A stretch of DNA of 64,000 nucleotides. It comes from JAFGLZ01 sp964390905 (lineage in GTDB: Bacteria > Planctomycetota > Phycisphaerae > UBA1845 > JAFGLZ01). The notes beneath the pieces were generated by a model. That model was given only the letters and a program-made list of their open reading frames with translations, was not told the origin of the DNA and made no database searches. Location: positions 18,895 to 82,894 of the forward strand of contig CAYMLO010000017.1 in NCBI GenBank assembly GCA_964390905.1, given 5' to 3'. Below are positions 18,659 to 28,392 of the stretch, in pieces (position 1 is the first letter of the stretch; each line of letters begins with the position of its first letter). Made by a program: the position numbers and the translations under genes.

Positions 18659-18778
18659 AGTAAACGCAAATGCCCCATCTCGATCGGTCAGATTCTGTCG
18701 ATTCTCGTAAGGTTTCGGCACGGGCTTGGCGACCGGGTGGCTGATCTGGGCGGCGTTTCCGGACACCAAACCGTCGGC

Positions 18779-18830
18779 TTGACACTGCCACAATGGCAGT
18801 TTGGGAACACGAAGCCATCGTAAAGTATTA
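18779..18830 (+). promoter_or_regulatory. Candidate operator and promoter region of clpB
   Basis: In the spacer between the sigma factor and clpB there is TTGACA (18779-18784) followed directly by a perfect inverted repeat, CTGCCA-CAA-TGGCAG (18785-18799). Next comes GGGAAC (18803-18808), 16 bases, then GTATTA (18825-18830), which resembles the GGAAC/GTNNA-type spacing of ECF-sigma promoters. The region is markedly richer in A and T than its surroundings. This is not a CIRCE or HAIR element. Which sigma factor and regulator act here cannot be decided from sequence alone. Confidence 0.45.
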
Positions 18831-18905
18831 TATAGAAGAACCTTGTGACCAAGTGGCCCTGGAACACCGATTGCATGTTTCCGGATTGACCGAGGAGACC
18901 ATGCC

Positions 18906-21524
<2,619 letters not shown>

Positions 21525-21554
21525 ACTCTCTTCGAGCCGAAGCCCGCGTCGTCC

Positions 21555-22556
21555 TCAAGGCACGCTTTTGCCAGACTTGGGCAACTTGGCAGTTTTGTTG
21601 AGTACGATGGCCTTCTGTTCCTCGGCGCCCTTGGCAACGCTCCAGAACCAGGGCCCGCTGGGATCGAAGCATTGGGCACCAACGTAGTTCTTCAGGATTT
21701 CCTCATAGCACCGAACTGCTTGATCGTAACACTTGCGGGCCTGCTTCACGCCATCGTCTGACCGATCGGTCAGCCCATCGGCTTCTTCCTGGTACGACTG
21801 CCCCATAATGAACCAGCATGTTCCCACGTCATACAGCGCCCAGAACTGCTCGAAGAACTTCTTCGCCTGATTCAGTGAGGGTGGTAGCTTCGGGAGCACC
21901 TCAGGGTACTTCTGGTTGTGCAGGACTTGCTGCTGCTTGGCGACATGCTGAAACTCCTCAATGCAAGCCGTTGCCAACATCCGCGCCATCTCGAGCTTCT
22001 TCTTGTTCAGATACCGCCACGCCAATGCCGTGTAGCCCGCTGAGTCCTCGGGGAAGACAGCGGAATCCCGCTCTGCCGCCAAGCGACACCCCAATTGGCA
22101 CTTAGGCCTAACCCTTATCGTTGCCCCTATGCGCGGATCATCCCACTTCGCGTTTGGGTATTCGGTGATGACTTTCGAGAATAGGCTTTGGGCCCCGGCG
22201 AATTCACCCGTGCGTCGTAGGGCATCTGCTTTCAGGAAGAGACAAGTCCCAGCAGCATTCGGTCCTCGGTCACCACTCGCTAGAAACGCTTCGATGGTCT
22301 CCATCAATTCTCCCCACTTCTCCGCTCTCCTGAGTTCCCAGATTCTCGTCATTGTTGCTGCGCCGCCCTCCTTGGCCTTTCCCGCCTCGTCCTTCCCTGC
22401 TCGGGGTCTTCGGGCAACACCTTCGCTCGGGCCCAGGTGCCTCGGCGGAGCGCTCGAGGAGCCGTGTCCGGTGCCTGCAGGTCTCGGTTCCGTACATCCG
22501 GAACACGCCAAGAACGCCGCCGACGCCAAAAGGACTTGGGTTGTTGTTCCACTCAT
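21555..22556 (-). CDS. Putative lipoprotein with TPR-like helical repeats
   Basis: A 333-residue protein. The start is the ATG at 22556 with GAGGTG five bases upstream. The N-terminus (TQVLLASAAFLACSGCTEP) looks like a lipoprotein signal, although the lipobox is imperfect. The body contains helical stretches with tetratricopeptide-like spacing (LRRTGEFAGAQSLFSKVITEYPNAKW; AGYTALAWRYLNKKKLEMAR; ARKCYDQAVRCYEEILKNYVGA). No enzyme motif is seen. It lies 69 bases downstream of a coiled-coil membrane protein on the same strand; the pair probably forms a two-gene operon of envelope proteins convergent with clpB. Confidence 0.65.
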   Translation of the reverse strand: MSGTTTQVLLASAAFLACSGCTEPRPAGTGHGSSSAPPRHLGPSEGVARRPRAGKDEAGKAKEGGAATMTRIWELRRAEKWGELMETIEAFLASGDRGPNAAGTCLFLKADALRRTGEFAGAQSLFSKVITEYPNAKWDDPRIGATIRVRPKCQLGCRLAAERDSAVFPEDSAGYTALAWRYLNKKKLEMARMLATACIEEFQHVAKQQQVLHNQKYPEVLPKLPPSLNQAKKFFEQFWALYDVGTCWFIMGQSYQEEADGLTDRSDDGVKQARKCYDQAVRCYEEILKNYVGAQCFDPSGPWFWSVAKGAEEQKAIVLNKTAKLPKSGKSVP

Positions 22557-22625
22557 GACGCACCTCATTCCTTGTGTGACCTGTATTGCAGCCCTCACTC
22601 AACTGCCCCGTATTCGGAGTCTTGG

Positions 22626-23750
22626 TCATCTCCTCCGCATCAGGTAAACCTCGATTTCGTTCGTCTCAGACGCGGCCACTGGCGGTAGCTGGGCAATAAA
22701 AGACGCCCCCCATTTCTCGACAAAGACCTCACGCGACAACTGCTCGAGCTTGCCGATCTCCGGCAACGAAGTAAGGAGTTCGCGGACCTCCGCGGCCTTC
22801 GATTTGACGTCCGGAGTGTATGTGATGACGTTGAAGGCAAGCCCTCCTGCCCCAGGCGCCTTGACAGTACGGGGCGGCGAGGGAAGTACGGCTTGAACCG
22901 GGGATAGGAACTTCTCCGCTCTGGCAATATCCATCGCGGAGGCCTTGAAGCCAACTCGAGTTAGCTTCTCCGCCGCTTTTGCGCCCAGATCTCCCACGCC
23001 CTCTTTGAAGTAAACGGCAACACGGTACTGGGCGTTCTCCGCAAAGCGTTGCTGGGCCGTGAGCGCCGCTGTCTGGATCTGGGCGACTTGTTCCCGGTAC
23101 GCGGCAAGGACTTGAGGACTGGCTCTTCCTTGCCCCACGACATCTTCCATCAGTTCCTCCGTACGGGCCAATCGCCTAGCAAGGTCTTCCATCTTCCTGT
23201 CAGAACTGGCCCTCAGATTGGCGCTCTCGGCAGCAAGCGCTTGCTGCAAGGCCAAGTACATCGCGTCCACCTCAGTAGCCTTCTGCCGAAGCGCGGCGAG
23301 GGTCTTGCCGTATTCCTCAGCCTGCTTCTGCGCCTCCTCTGTAGCGCCCTTCGCTCTTTGCGCACAGCTTTTCGCGAGTACGCCCGCCCTGACACAGTCC
23401 GCCGCGTCCGCCCTGGCCTCGTCCAACCTCGGCTTGACCTGATGGTCGAGTATCTCACCCACACGCTCGCGCACCGTCTCACGGATCACCCCTCTGATGA
23501 GCACCGATCCACCAAGGAGGCTAACCACCGACAAGACCAGGAACAGCCACCAAAATCGCTTTGTCCCCCAGCGCCACAGCTCGGCCTTGGATTCGTCGAG
23601 CAGTTGGGTCCGAACCAAGGGATACTCCCAGGTTGGGGAGAGGCGTATCGTGTGCTGCAGGTGCGAGGAAGGGTTGCCTGATGCCAGAGCGGGGGAAGTC
23701 TCGGGTTGCGTCTCTTGGTGGTTCTGATCATCATCACTTCCTGGTGGCAT
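22626..23750 (-). CDS. Single-pass membrane protein with long coiled coil
   Basis: A 374-residue protein: 65-residue polar N-terminus, one membrane helix (about 68-88, WWLFLVLSVVSLLGGSVLI), a coiled coil of about 140 residues rich in A/E/K/Q/R, and a C-terminal domain of about 130 residues with the alternating VAVYFKEG / LTRVGFKAS / FNVITYTPDVKSKAAEV pattern, loosely reminiscent of LytR C-terminal-like folds. The last comparison is weak. The ATG at 23750 has AAGGA upstream. Function unknown; an envelope scaffold or sensor is plausible. Confidence 0.65.
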   Translation of the reverse strand: MPPGSDDDQNHQETQPETSPALASGNPSSHLQHTIRLSPTWEYPLVRTQLLDESKAELWRWGTKRFWWLFLVLSVVSLLGGSVLIRGVIRETVRERVGEILDHQVKPRLDEARADAADCVRAGVLAKSCAQRAKGATEEAQKQAEEYGKTLAALRQKATEVDAMYLALQQALAAESANLRASSDRKMEDLARRLARTEELMEDVVGQGRASPQVLAAYREQVAQIQTAALTAQQRFAENAQYRVAVYFKEGVGDLGAKAAEKLTRVGFKASAMDIARAEKFLSPVQAVLPSPPRTVKAPGAGGLAFNVITYTPDVKSKAAEVRELLTSLPEIGKLEQLSREVFVEKWGASFIAQLPPVAASETNEIEVYLMRRR

Positions 23751-23944
23751 TGCGAATGTCCTTAGCGAGCCAGGCGATCCAAGCCGACAGTAATGGGCTG
23801 GCTCGTTCTGTGCACAGTGGCCATCCAGAGCAGCTTCTTAGGACACGATACATTGGAAATCTAGGAGACCTGGCGCCACATGTCAACCCGCTGGTGTGGG
23901 ATTGTTGCGCGCCGTCGTCGCAGCCCGTCCTGGTGCCAGGCGTT

Positions 23945-23981
23945 GTCGCCATGCCCCCCAAGATTGAGGGGGCATGGCGAC
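23945..23981. repeat. Perfect 14-bp inverted repeat in gene-poor stretch
   Basis: Arms GTCGCCATGCCCCC (23945-23958) and its exact reverse complement (23968-23981) enclose a nine-base loop. No T-tract follows on either strand. It lies in the 313-base stretch 23751-24063, which holds no gene, between a minus-strand coiled-coil gene and a decayed clpB end. It may be a REP-like element or a transcription block. Confidence 0.6.
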
Positions 23982-24063
23982 CTTGGCCGTTCCCGGCAAG
24001 ACAAGCCCGCCGTCATCGTGCTGACGCAGCTCAAGTGCCGGTCGCCAGCAGTCCGCGCGCAAC

Positions 24064-24288
24064 CATGCCGTTGCACATCACCGACGCGAGGTGACAGCAC
24101 TTGGCGGGCAAGGGCTACGCCCCGCCTACGGCACCGGGTCGCTAGAGCGCCTGATCCAGGAACGGTTCGAGAATCCCCTGGCCAAGCACATCCTCGGCGA
24201 CCGCGACGCCATCGAGATCGACGCCAAAGGCGAGACCCACACATTCACCAAGACCCAGGCAGTGCTGGAGGCCGAGCTGGTAAAATAA
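24064..24288 (+). pseudogene. Decayed 3' end of a second clpB
   Basis: Translation from 24064 gives MPLHITDAR, then a TGA, then QHLAGKGYAP; a frameshift then continues as YGTGSLERLIQERFENPLAKHIL through TFTKTQAVLEAELVK and a TAA at 24288. This aligns with the end of the intact ClpB 2.8 kb upstream (MLLQITDAATQRLANDGYDPVYGARPL..RLIQQQIENPLAKRIL..FTRAEAVLEGELVE). At least one stop and one frameshift are present, and a weak further match may extend to about 24020. The differences from the local clpB are many, so this is either an old duplicate or the remnant of a different clpB-like gene. Confidence 0.8.
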
Positions 24289-24316
24289 GCTAGCCTGAAG
24301 AGGGGGAGCGATAGCC

Positions 24317-24535
24317 ATGAGATACGCGGTGGTCATTGAGAAGGGGCCGGCAAGCTACGGGGCCTATGTTCCCGACCCGCCGGGCTGCGTGGCCGTGGGT
24401 GAGACGGAGACCGAAGTCGAACGCCTCATCAAGGAAGCGATCGCGTTCCATCTCGACGGGATGAAACAGGACGGCGAGCCGATCCCTGAGCCTTCCTGCA
24501 AGGTTGAATACTTGGAAGTGCCAGCCCCTGCTTGA
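24317..24535 (+). CDS. HicB-family antitoxin-like protein (no HicA partner)
   Basis: A 72-residue protein with the HicB partial RNase-H-like fold signature: YAVVIEKGPASYGAYVPDPPGCVAVGETETEVERLIKEAIAFHLDGMKQDGEPIPEP. The ATG is preceded by GGGGGAG. HicB usually follows or precedes the small RNase HicA; no HicA-like frame is seen on either side, and the sequence lacks the added DNA-binding domain of longer HicB proteins. It lies immediately after the clpB remnant. Likely an orphan antitoxin-like protein. Confidence 0.8.
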   Translation: MRYAVVIEKGPASYGAYVPDPPGCVAVGETETEVERLIKEAIAFHLDGMKQDGEPIPEPSCKVEYLEVPAPA

Positions 24536-24634
24536 CCGGCGCCGCGATCATGTGTCAAGTTACCCCAACCTGTTGAAGCACGCCCGGGCTGAGGCGCTAT
24601 CGAGCGGAACCCAACGCCGTCCGAGGAACGTAAT

Positions 24635-25192
24635 ATGCGCGCGGAAGTCCGAACTGCACTGAAGACGGCAGGACGATCGCTGCTCTTCGCTGTCGGCGGT
24701 TGCGCGGGGATCTGGCTCGCGCTCGAGATGAAGACGTACGCCGACGCATCGGGCGCGAAGGTTGTCGCGTATCTGGCCCTTCCGCTTCTGGCAGCGGGTA
24801 TGGGCGCAGGTCTGGTGGGAACCGCAGGGGTTGTGGCCTCCTTCCTTGATCTGCTGATGGGCCACCAAGACGATCGTTCGCCCGGCAGCAGCGATCGAGA
24901 CGGCATTGTCCTTCGCCGGCGGAGGCGACGGTGGCTTCTGGTGTATGGGCTGTTCCTTCCGCTCGCCGCGACACTGATTGCCTCGGTGGCCATCACGTAC
25001 CTGGCGCGGGAGGGATTGACGTCGCCGAACCTATCGCTGTGGAAACTCATCCTCGTGGCTGCAGGATGCATGTTCGCCGTCGTTTGGGGGCCCGCCGCCG
25101 TGCTGTATCTCATGTCGGCCTTGGCTCGGCGCACGAGCAAACGCGCCGCATCTCCTCCGGCCAAGCGATCTGACGAAGGGCCGGAGGCGTAG
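24635..25192 (+). CDS. Four-helix membrane protein of unknown function
   Basis: A 185-residue protein with four predicted membrane helices (about 14-31, 42-70, 99-122 and 136-160), an arginine-rich cytoplasmic loop (DGIVLRRRRRRW) between helices two and three, and a basic polar tail. No family recognised and no obvious operon partner. Confidence 0.6.
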   Translation: MRAEVRTALKTAGRSLLFAVGGCAGIWLALEMKTYADASGAKVVAYLALPLLAAGMGAGLVGTAGVVASFLDLLMGHQDDRSPGSSDRDGIVLRRRRRRWLLVYGLFLPLAATLIASVAITYLAREGLTSPNLSLWKLILVAAGCMFAVVWGPAAVLYLMSALARRTSKRAASPPAKRSDEGPEA

Positions 25193-25551
25193 TCCCGTCC
25201 CTCCCGACTCTGATCTGCTGCCTGCCAAGATGATCATCCGATCGGGCGAAAATATCTACGATTCCCCGACGATGGGTGGTTGACTCGCCTCCGAGCGGGT
25301 ATCCTATCGGACGGAGGGCCACGTCCGTCCGCAGGTGGGGGCCCGACGCAGGGCCCTGTCGTCCGGTGGGCCGGGCGTGGGGAGGCGCGGTGATTGATTT
25401 GGTGTCTTGATTGCCAAGGGTCCGATAACTGATAGGGGCAAGTCTTCCGGGCGCTGCTGGATCCGGACGTCTTGCTCGTTGAAGGAAGGGGTATCGGCAG
25501 CCGGGGGAATCACTTGCCGACGTTGGCAGCGTCCAGAAAAGGAGTTCTGCA
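25193..25551 (+). other. Intergenic stretch upstream of PilZ gene
   Basis: 359 bases with no convincing gene. A GGGCCC...GGGCCC dyad lies near 25338-25360. A leader of about 120 bases runs up to the PilZ gene and ends in AAAAGGAG, a strong ribosome-binding site. A c-di-GMP riboswitch was looked for and its conserved core was not found. Confidence 0.4.
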
Positions 25552-25941
25552 ATGAACGGACGGGCGACACGTGCGCACGAACGCTACAAGGATGACCGAC
25601 GAGTGTGTCGGGCAACGCTCGAGGATCAATCAGGCGGCTCGATCGAGCTCAGCGTCATCGACATGAGCGCAGGTGGGGCCGCGCTGTGCGGCGTGGGAGA
25701 CACATCACATGCGCCTCGGGCATCCAGCAAGCCGCTCACGAAGGGCCGCATCAAGTTCGCCGTGCCCTCGACGGGGAAGCGCAAGACGACCAAGACGATC
25801 GACGTGGGCACGTACGAGGTCGTCCGCGAATGGTCGCGTGGGCTCGGCAGTGACGCGGGCATCGCCGTGATGTTTCCCAAGGCCCGCCGCGGATGGGTGA
25901 GCCTGTTCGACGACCATCGGTTCCTGACCTCACTTCAGTAG
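25552..25941 (+). CDS. PilZ-like domain protein
   Basis: A 129-residue protein matching a stand-alone PilZ domain: basic N-terminus with YKDDRRVCRATL, then ELSVIDMSAGGAAL, corresponding to the RxxxR ... (D/N)xSxxG c-di-GMP-binding pattern, followed by alternating strands to IAVMFPKARRGW. PilZ proteins bind cyclic di-GMP and act on motility, polymer export or pili. The arginine motif is degenerate, so ligand binding is not certain. Ribosome-binding site AAAAGGAG precedes the ATG. No diguanylate cyclase is nearby. Confidence 0.7.
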   Translation: MNGRATRAHERYKDDRRVCRATLEDQSGGSIELSVIDMSAGGAALCGVGDTSHAPRASSKPLTKGRIKFAVPSTGKRKTTKTIDVGTYEVVREWSRGLGSDAGIAVMFPKARRGWVSLFDDHRFLTSLQ

Positions 25942-26082
25942 ACCGACCCCGGACAACGTCCGACGGCGTGCTGCGCGGGCGCACGTGTCTAGCCTGCTGC
26001 GGGGGGGGCGCATCCACGCAGCGCGTGGACAACATGCCCACGAGATGACAAACTGGGCCCTCGCTCTTGAGGGAGACGAGCA

Positions 26083-27570
26083 ATGAACGCCCAACTCCTG
26101 TTGGCGACGCTGGTCGTGGGTCTTGGGTATTCGGCGATCATGGCGGCCGGGCCTATTGACATTGGCTCTCGGCGAGAGCTGTTCGTCGACGACACCTTGA
26201 TCGAGAAGCTAAACGGCGCGGAGCTGAGACTGCATCCTCCGACGCCGCGTGACGTGGCCATCGTGCACGACAAGCCGTGGGAGGGCAACGGCTGCTGTTA
26301 TGTCACGGTGTTCAAGGACGGGGATCGATACCGCATGTACTACCGCGGCGCGCACGGCGTCTACAAGCCAGACAAGTGCGTGTCGACACACATGCAGGTC
26401 GCCTGCTACGCCGAGAGCAAAGACGGCATCCACTGGACCAAGCCGGAGCTCGGTCTGTTCGAGTTTGAGGGGTCCAAGAAGAACAACATCATCCTGACCG
26501 AGAAGGAAAACCGGCACGCCCCGCACAACTTCTGCCCGTTCCTGGACACAAGGCCGGGCGTCGCCCCGGACGAACGGTACAAAGCGCTGGGCGGGGTGAC
26601 GGGCGGGACGTTCGCGTTCGTCTCGGCGGACGGCCTTCGGTGGAAGCAGCTCGGGGACAAGCCCATCATCACCAAAGGCGCGTTCGACTCGCAGAACCTG
26701 GCGTTCTGGGATTCGGTGCGGGGCGAGTACCGGGCCTACGTCCGCGACTTCCGGAACGGTCGCGACATCAGGACCGCCACGTCGAAGGACTTTCGAACCT
26801 GGACCGACCCGGTTTGGCTGGCGTACTCGCCGGCGCGGGGCGCGGAGCTCTACACCAACCAGATCATCCCCTACTACCGGGCGCCGCACGTCTTTCTGGG
26901 CTTTCCGACGCGGTACATCGATCGCGGTTGGTCGGAGTCCATGAGGGCGCTGCCCCAGCTCGAGTACCGCAAGCTCCGGGCCAGCAGCTCGCGGCGAGAA
27001 GGCACGGCGTTGACGGACGGGATGTTCATGACCAGCCGTGACGGCCTGCATTTCCACGTCTGGGCGGAATCGTTCATCCGCCCCGGGTTAAGATCCAAGG
27101 ACAACTGGTTCTACGGGGACAACTACCAGAACTGGGGATTGGTCGAGACGAAGTCCGACATCGATGGCGCGGCCGACGAGCTGTCGATCTACGTCCTCGA
27201 GAGCGCTGCGCAGGGGGACACGTGCTGGCACCGCCGCTTCACGATCCGCATCGACGGATTCGTCTCGGTGCACGCGCCGATGAGCGGAGGCGAGCTTGTC
27301 ACCAAGCCCCTGGTCTTCCAGGGGAGCAAGCTGGCGATGAATTTCGCCACTTCGGCCGCCGGCAGCATCCGTGTGGAGATCCAAGACGCCATCGGCCGGC
27401 CCATCGACGGCCTCGCGCTGGCCAACTGTCCGGAGGTCTTCGGCGACGCACTGGATCGGGCAGTCCAATGGAAGCCGACGCGGGACCTTACTGACATCGC
27501 AGGCAGGCCGGTGCGGCTGCGGTTTGTGCTGAAGGATGCGGACCTGTATGCAATCCGGTTCGAGGAGTAG
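26083..27570 (+). CDS. Secreted beta-propeller glycosidase-like protein
   Basis: A 495-residue protein with a signal peptide (MNAQLLLATLVVGLGYSAIMAAG). The body begins with IDIGSRRELFVDDTLIEKLNG, a common opening of planctomycete proteins with a five-bladed-propeller fold like GH32/GH43 enzymes, with blade-like segments such as MYYRGAHG, ACYAESKDGIHWTKPELGLFEF, FAFVSADGLRWKQL, IRTATSKDFRTW and FMTSRDGLHFHVW. The last 100 residues form a beta-sandwich-like domain. Catalytic residues cannot be assigned. It is the first gene of a glycan-type group with a PIG-L deacetylase and a GH42-like protein. Activity on plant or algal glycans is inferred. Confidence 0.65.
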   Translation: MNAQLLLATLVVGLGYSAIMAAGPIDIGSRRELFVDDTLIEKLNGAELRLHPPTPRDVAIVHDKPWEGNGCCYVTVFKDGDRYRMYYRGAHGVYKPDKCVSTHMQVACYAESKDGIHWTKPELGLFEFEGSKKNNIILTEKENRHAPHNFCPFLDTRPGVAPDERYKALGGVTGGTFAFVSADGLRWKQLGDKPIITKGAFDSQNLAFWDSVRGEYRAYVRDFRNGRDIRTATSKDFRTWTDPVWLAYSPARGAELYTNQIIPYYRAPHVFLGFPTRYIDRGWSESMRALPQLEYRKLRASSSRREGTALTDGMFMTSRDGLHFHVWAESFIRPGLRSKDNWFYGDNYQNWGLVETKSDIDGAADELSIYVLESAAQGDTCWHRRFTIRIDGFVSVHAPMSGGELVTKPLVFQGSKLAMNFATSAAGSIRVEIQDAIGRPIDGLALANCPEVFGDALDRAVQWKPTRDLTDIAGRPVRLRFVLKDADLYAIRFEE

Positions 27571-27620
27571 GCAGGGGAAACGAGCAGAGGACCCGTCGTG
27601 TTGATTCGGAAGGAGTTGCC

Positions 27621-28376
27621 ATGAAGCATGTGACCCGACGGGATCTGCTGTGTCATTCCGGCCTGGCGACGGCAACCGGCTTGGGGTTGCCGCTGGCGCG
27701 CTCCGCCGCCTCGGAAGGCCCCGCTAATCAAGGTCGAAAGCTGAAGATCGTCGTGGTCGGCGGTCATCCGGACGACCCTGAGAGCGGCTGCGGCGGCACG
27801 ATCGCCCGATACGCCGATGAGGGCCATGACGTCGTCAACCTGTACCTGACACGAGGTGAAGCGGGAATTCGCGGCAAGAAGCATGAAGAGGCCGCGCGGA
27901 TCCGCAGCACCGAGGCCGACAAGGCGTGCCGCATCCTCAAGGCCAGGCCACGTTTCGCCGGTCAGATCGACGGGGCCACCGAAGTCAACCGACAACGTTA
28001 CGATGCCTTCTGGGAGCTGATGCAGGAAGAAAAGCCCGACCTGGTCTTCACGCACTGGCCCATCGACGCGCATCGCGACCACCGCGTCGCCTCGCTGCTC
28101 GTCTACGACACCTGGCTGCGGTCTGACAGGAGGTTCGCGCTGTACTACTACGAGGTGATGTCGGGCCTTCAGACGCAGCACTTCTGGCCCACCGACTACG
28201 TGGACATCACACAGACCGAGGCCCGCAAGCGCGCCGCCTGTTTTGCCCACGCCAGCCAGAAGCCCGAGGGATTCTACGGGTATCACGAGCCGATGAACGT
28301 CTTTCGCGGCCTGGAGTGCGGGTGCAAGTACGCCGAGGGATTCGCCCGCCATGTGCAAAGCGGGGCCCTCCTCTAA
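27621..28376 (+). CDS. Secreted PIG-L family (LmbE-like) deacetylase
   Basis: A 251-residue protein with a twin-arginine-like leader (TRRDLLCHSGLATATGLGLPLA) and the PIG-L signature GGHPDDPE, supplying the zinc-binding His and Asp plus the catalytic Asp, with the later DAHRDHR supplying further ligands. Members remove N-acetyl groups from GlcNAc-containing substrates. The ATG has AAGGAG upstream. Its end overlaps the longest upstream frame of the next gene; the two are in one operon. Confidence 0.88.
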   Translation: MKHVTRRDLLCHSGLATATGLGLPLARSAASEGPANQGRKLKIVVVGGHPDDPESGCGGTIARYADEGHDVVNLYLTRGEAGIRGKKHEEAARIRSTEADKACRILKARPRFAGQIDGATEVNRQRYDAFWELMQEEKPDLVFTHWPIDAHRDHRVASLLVYDTWLRSDRRFALYYYEVMSGLQTQHFWPTDYVDITQTEARKRAACFAHASQKPEGFYGYHEPMNVFRGLECGCKYAEGFARHVQSGALL

Positions 28377-28392
28377 CGAACTGGGAGGCATC

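Noticed and set aside
18779..18830. CIRCE or HAIR heat-shock element before clpB
   Set aside because: The palindrome CTGCCA-CAA-TGGCAG matches neither consensus in sequence or spacing.
23561..24094. A 177-codon plus-strand frame
   Set aside because: It is antisense to the coiled-coil membrane protein for part of its length and only its last residues belong to the clpB remnant; no coherent protein.
25380..25551. A c-di-GMP riboswitch before the PilZ gene
   Set aside because: The conserved aptamer core was not found in the leader; only a strong ribosome-binding site is evident.
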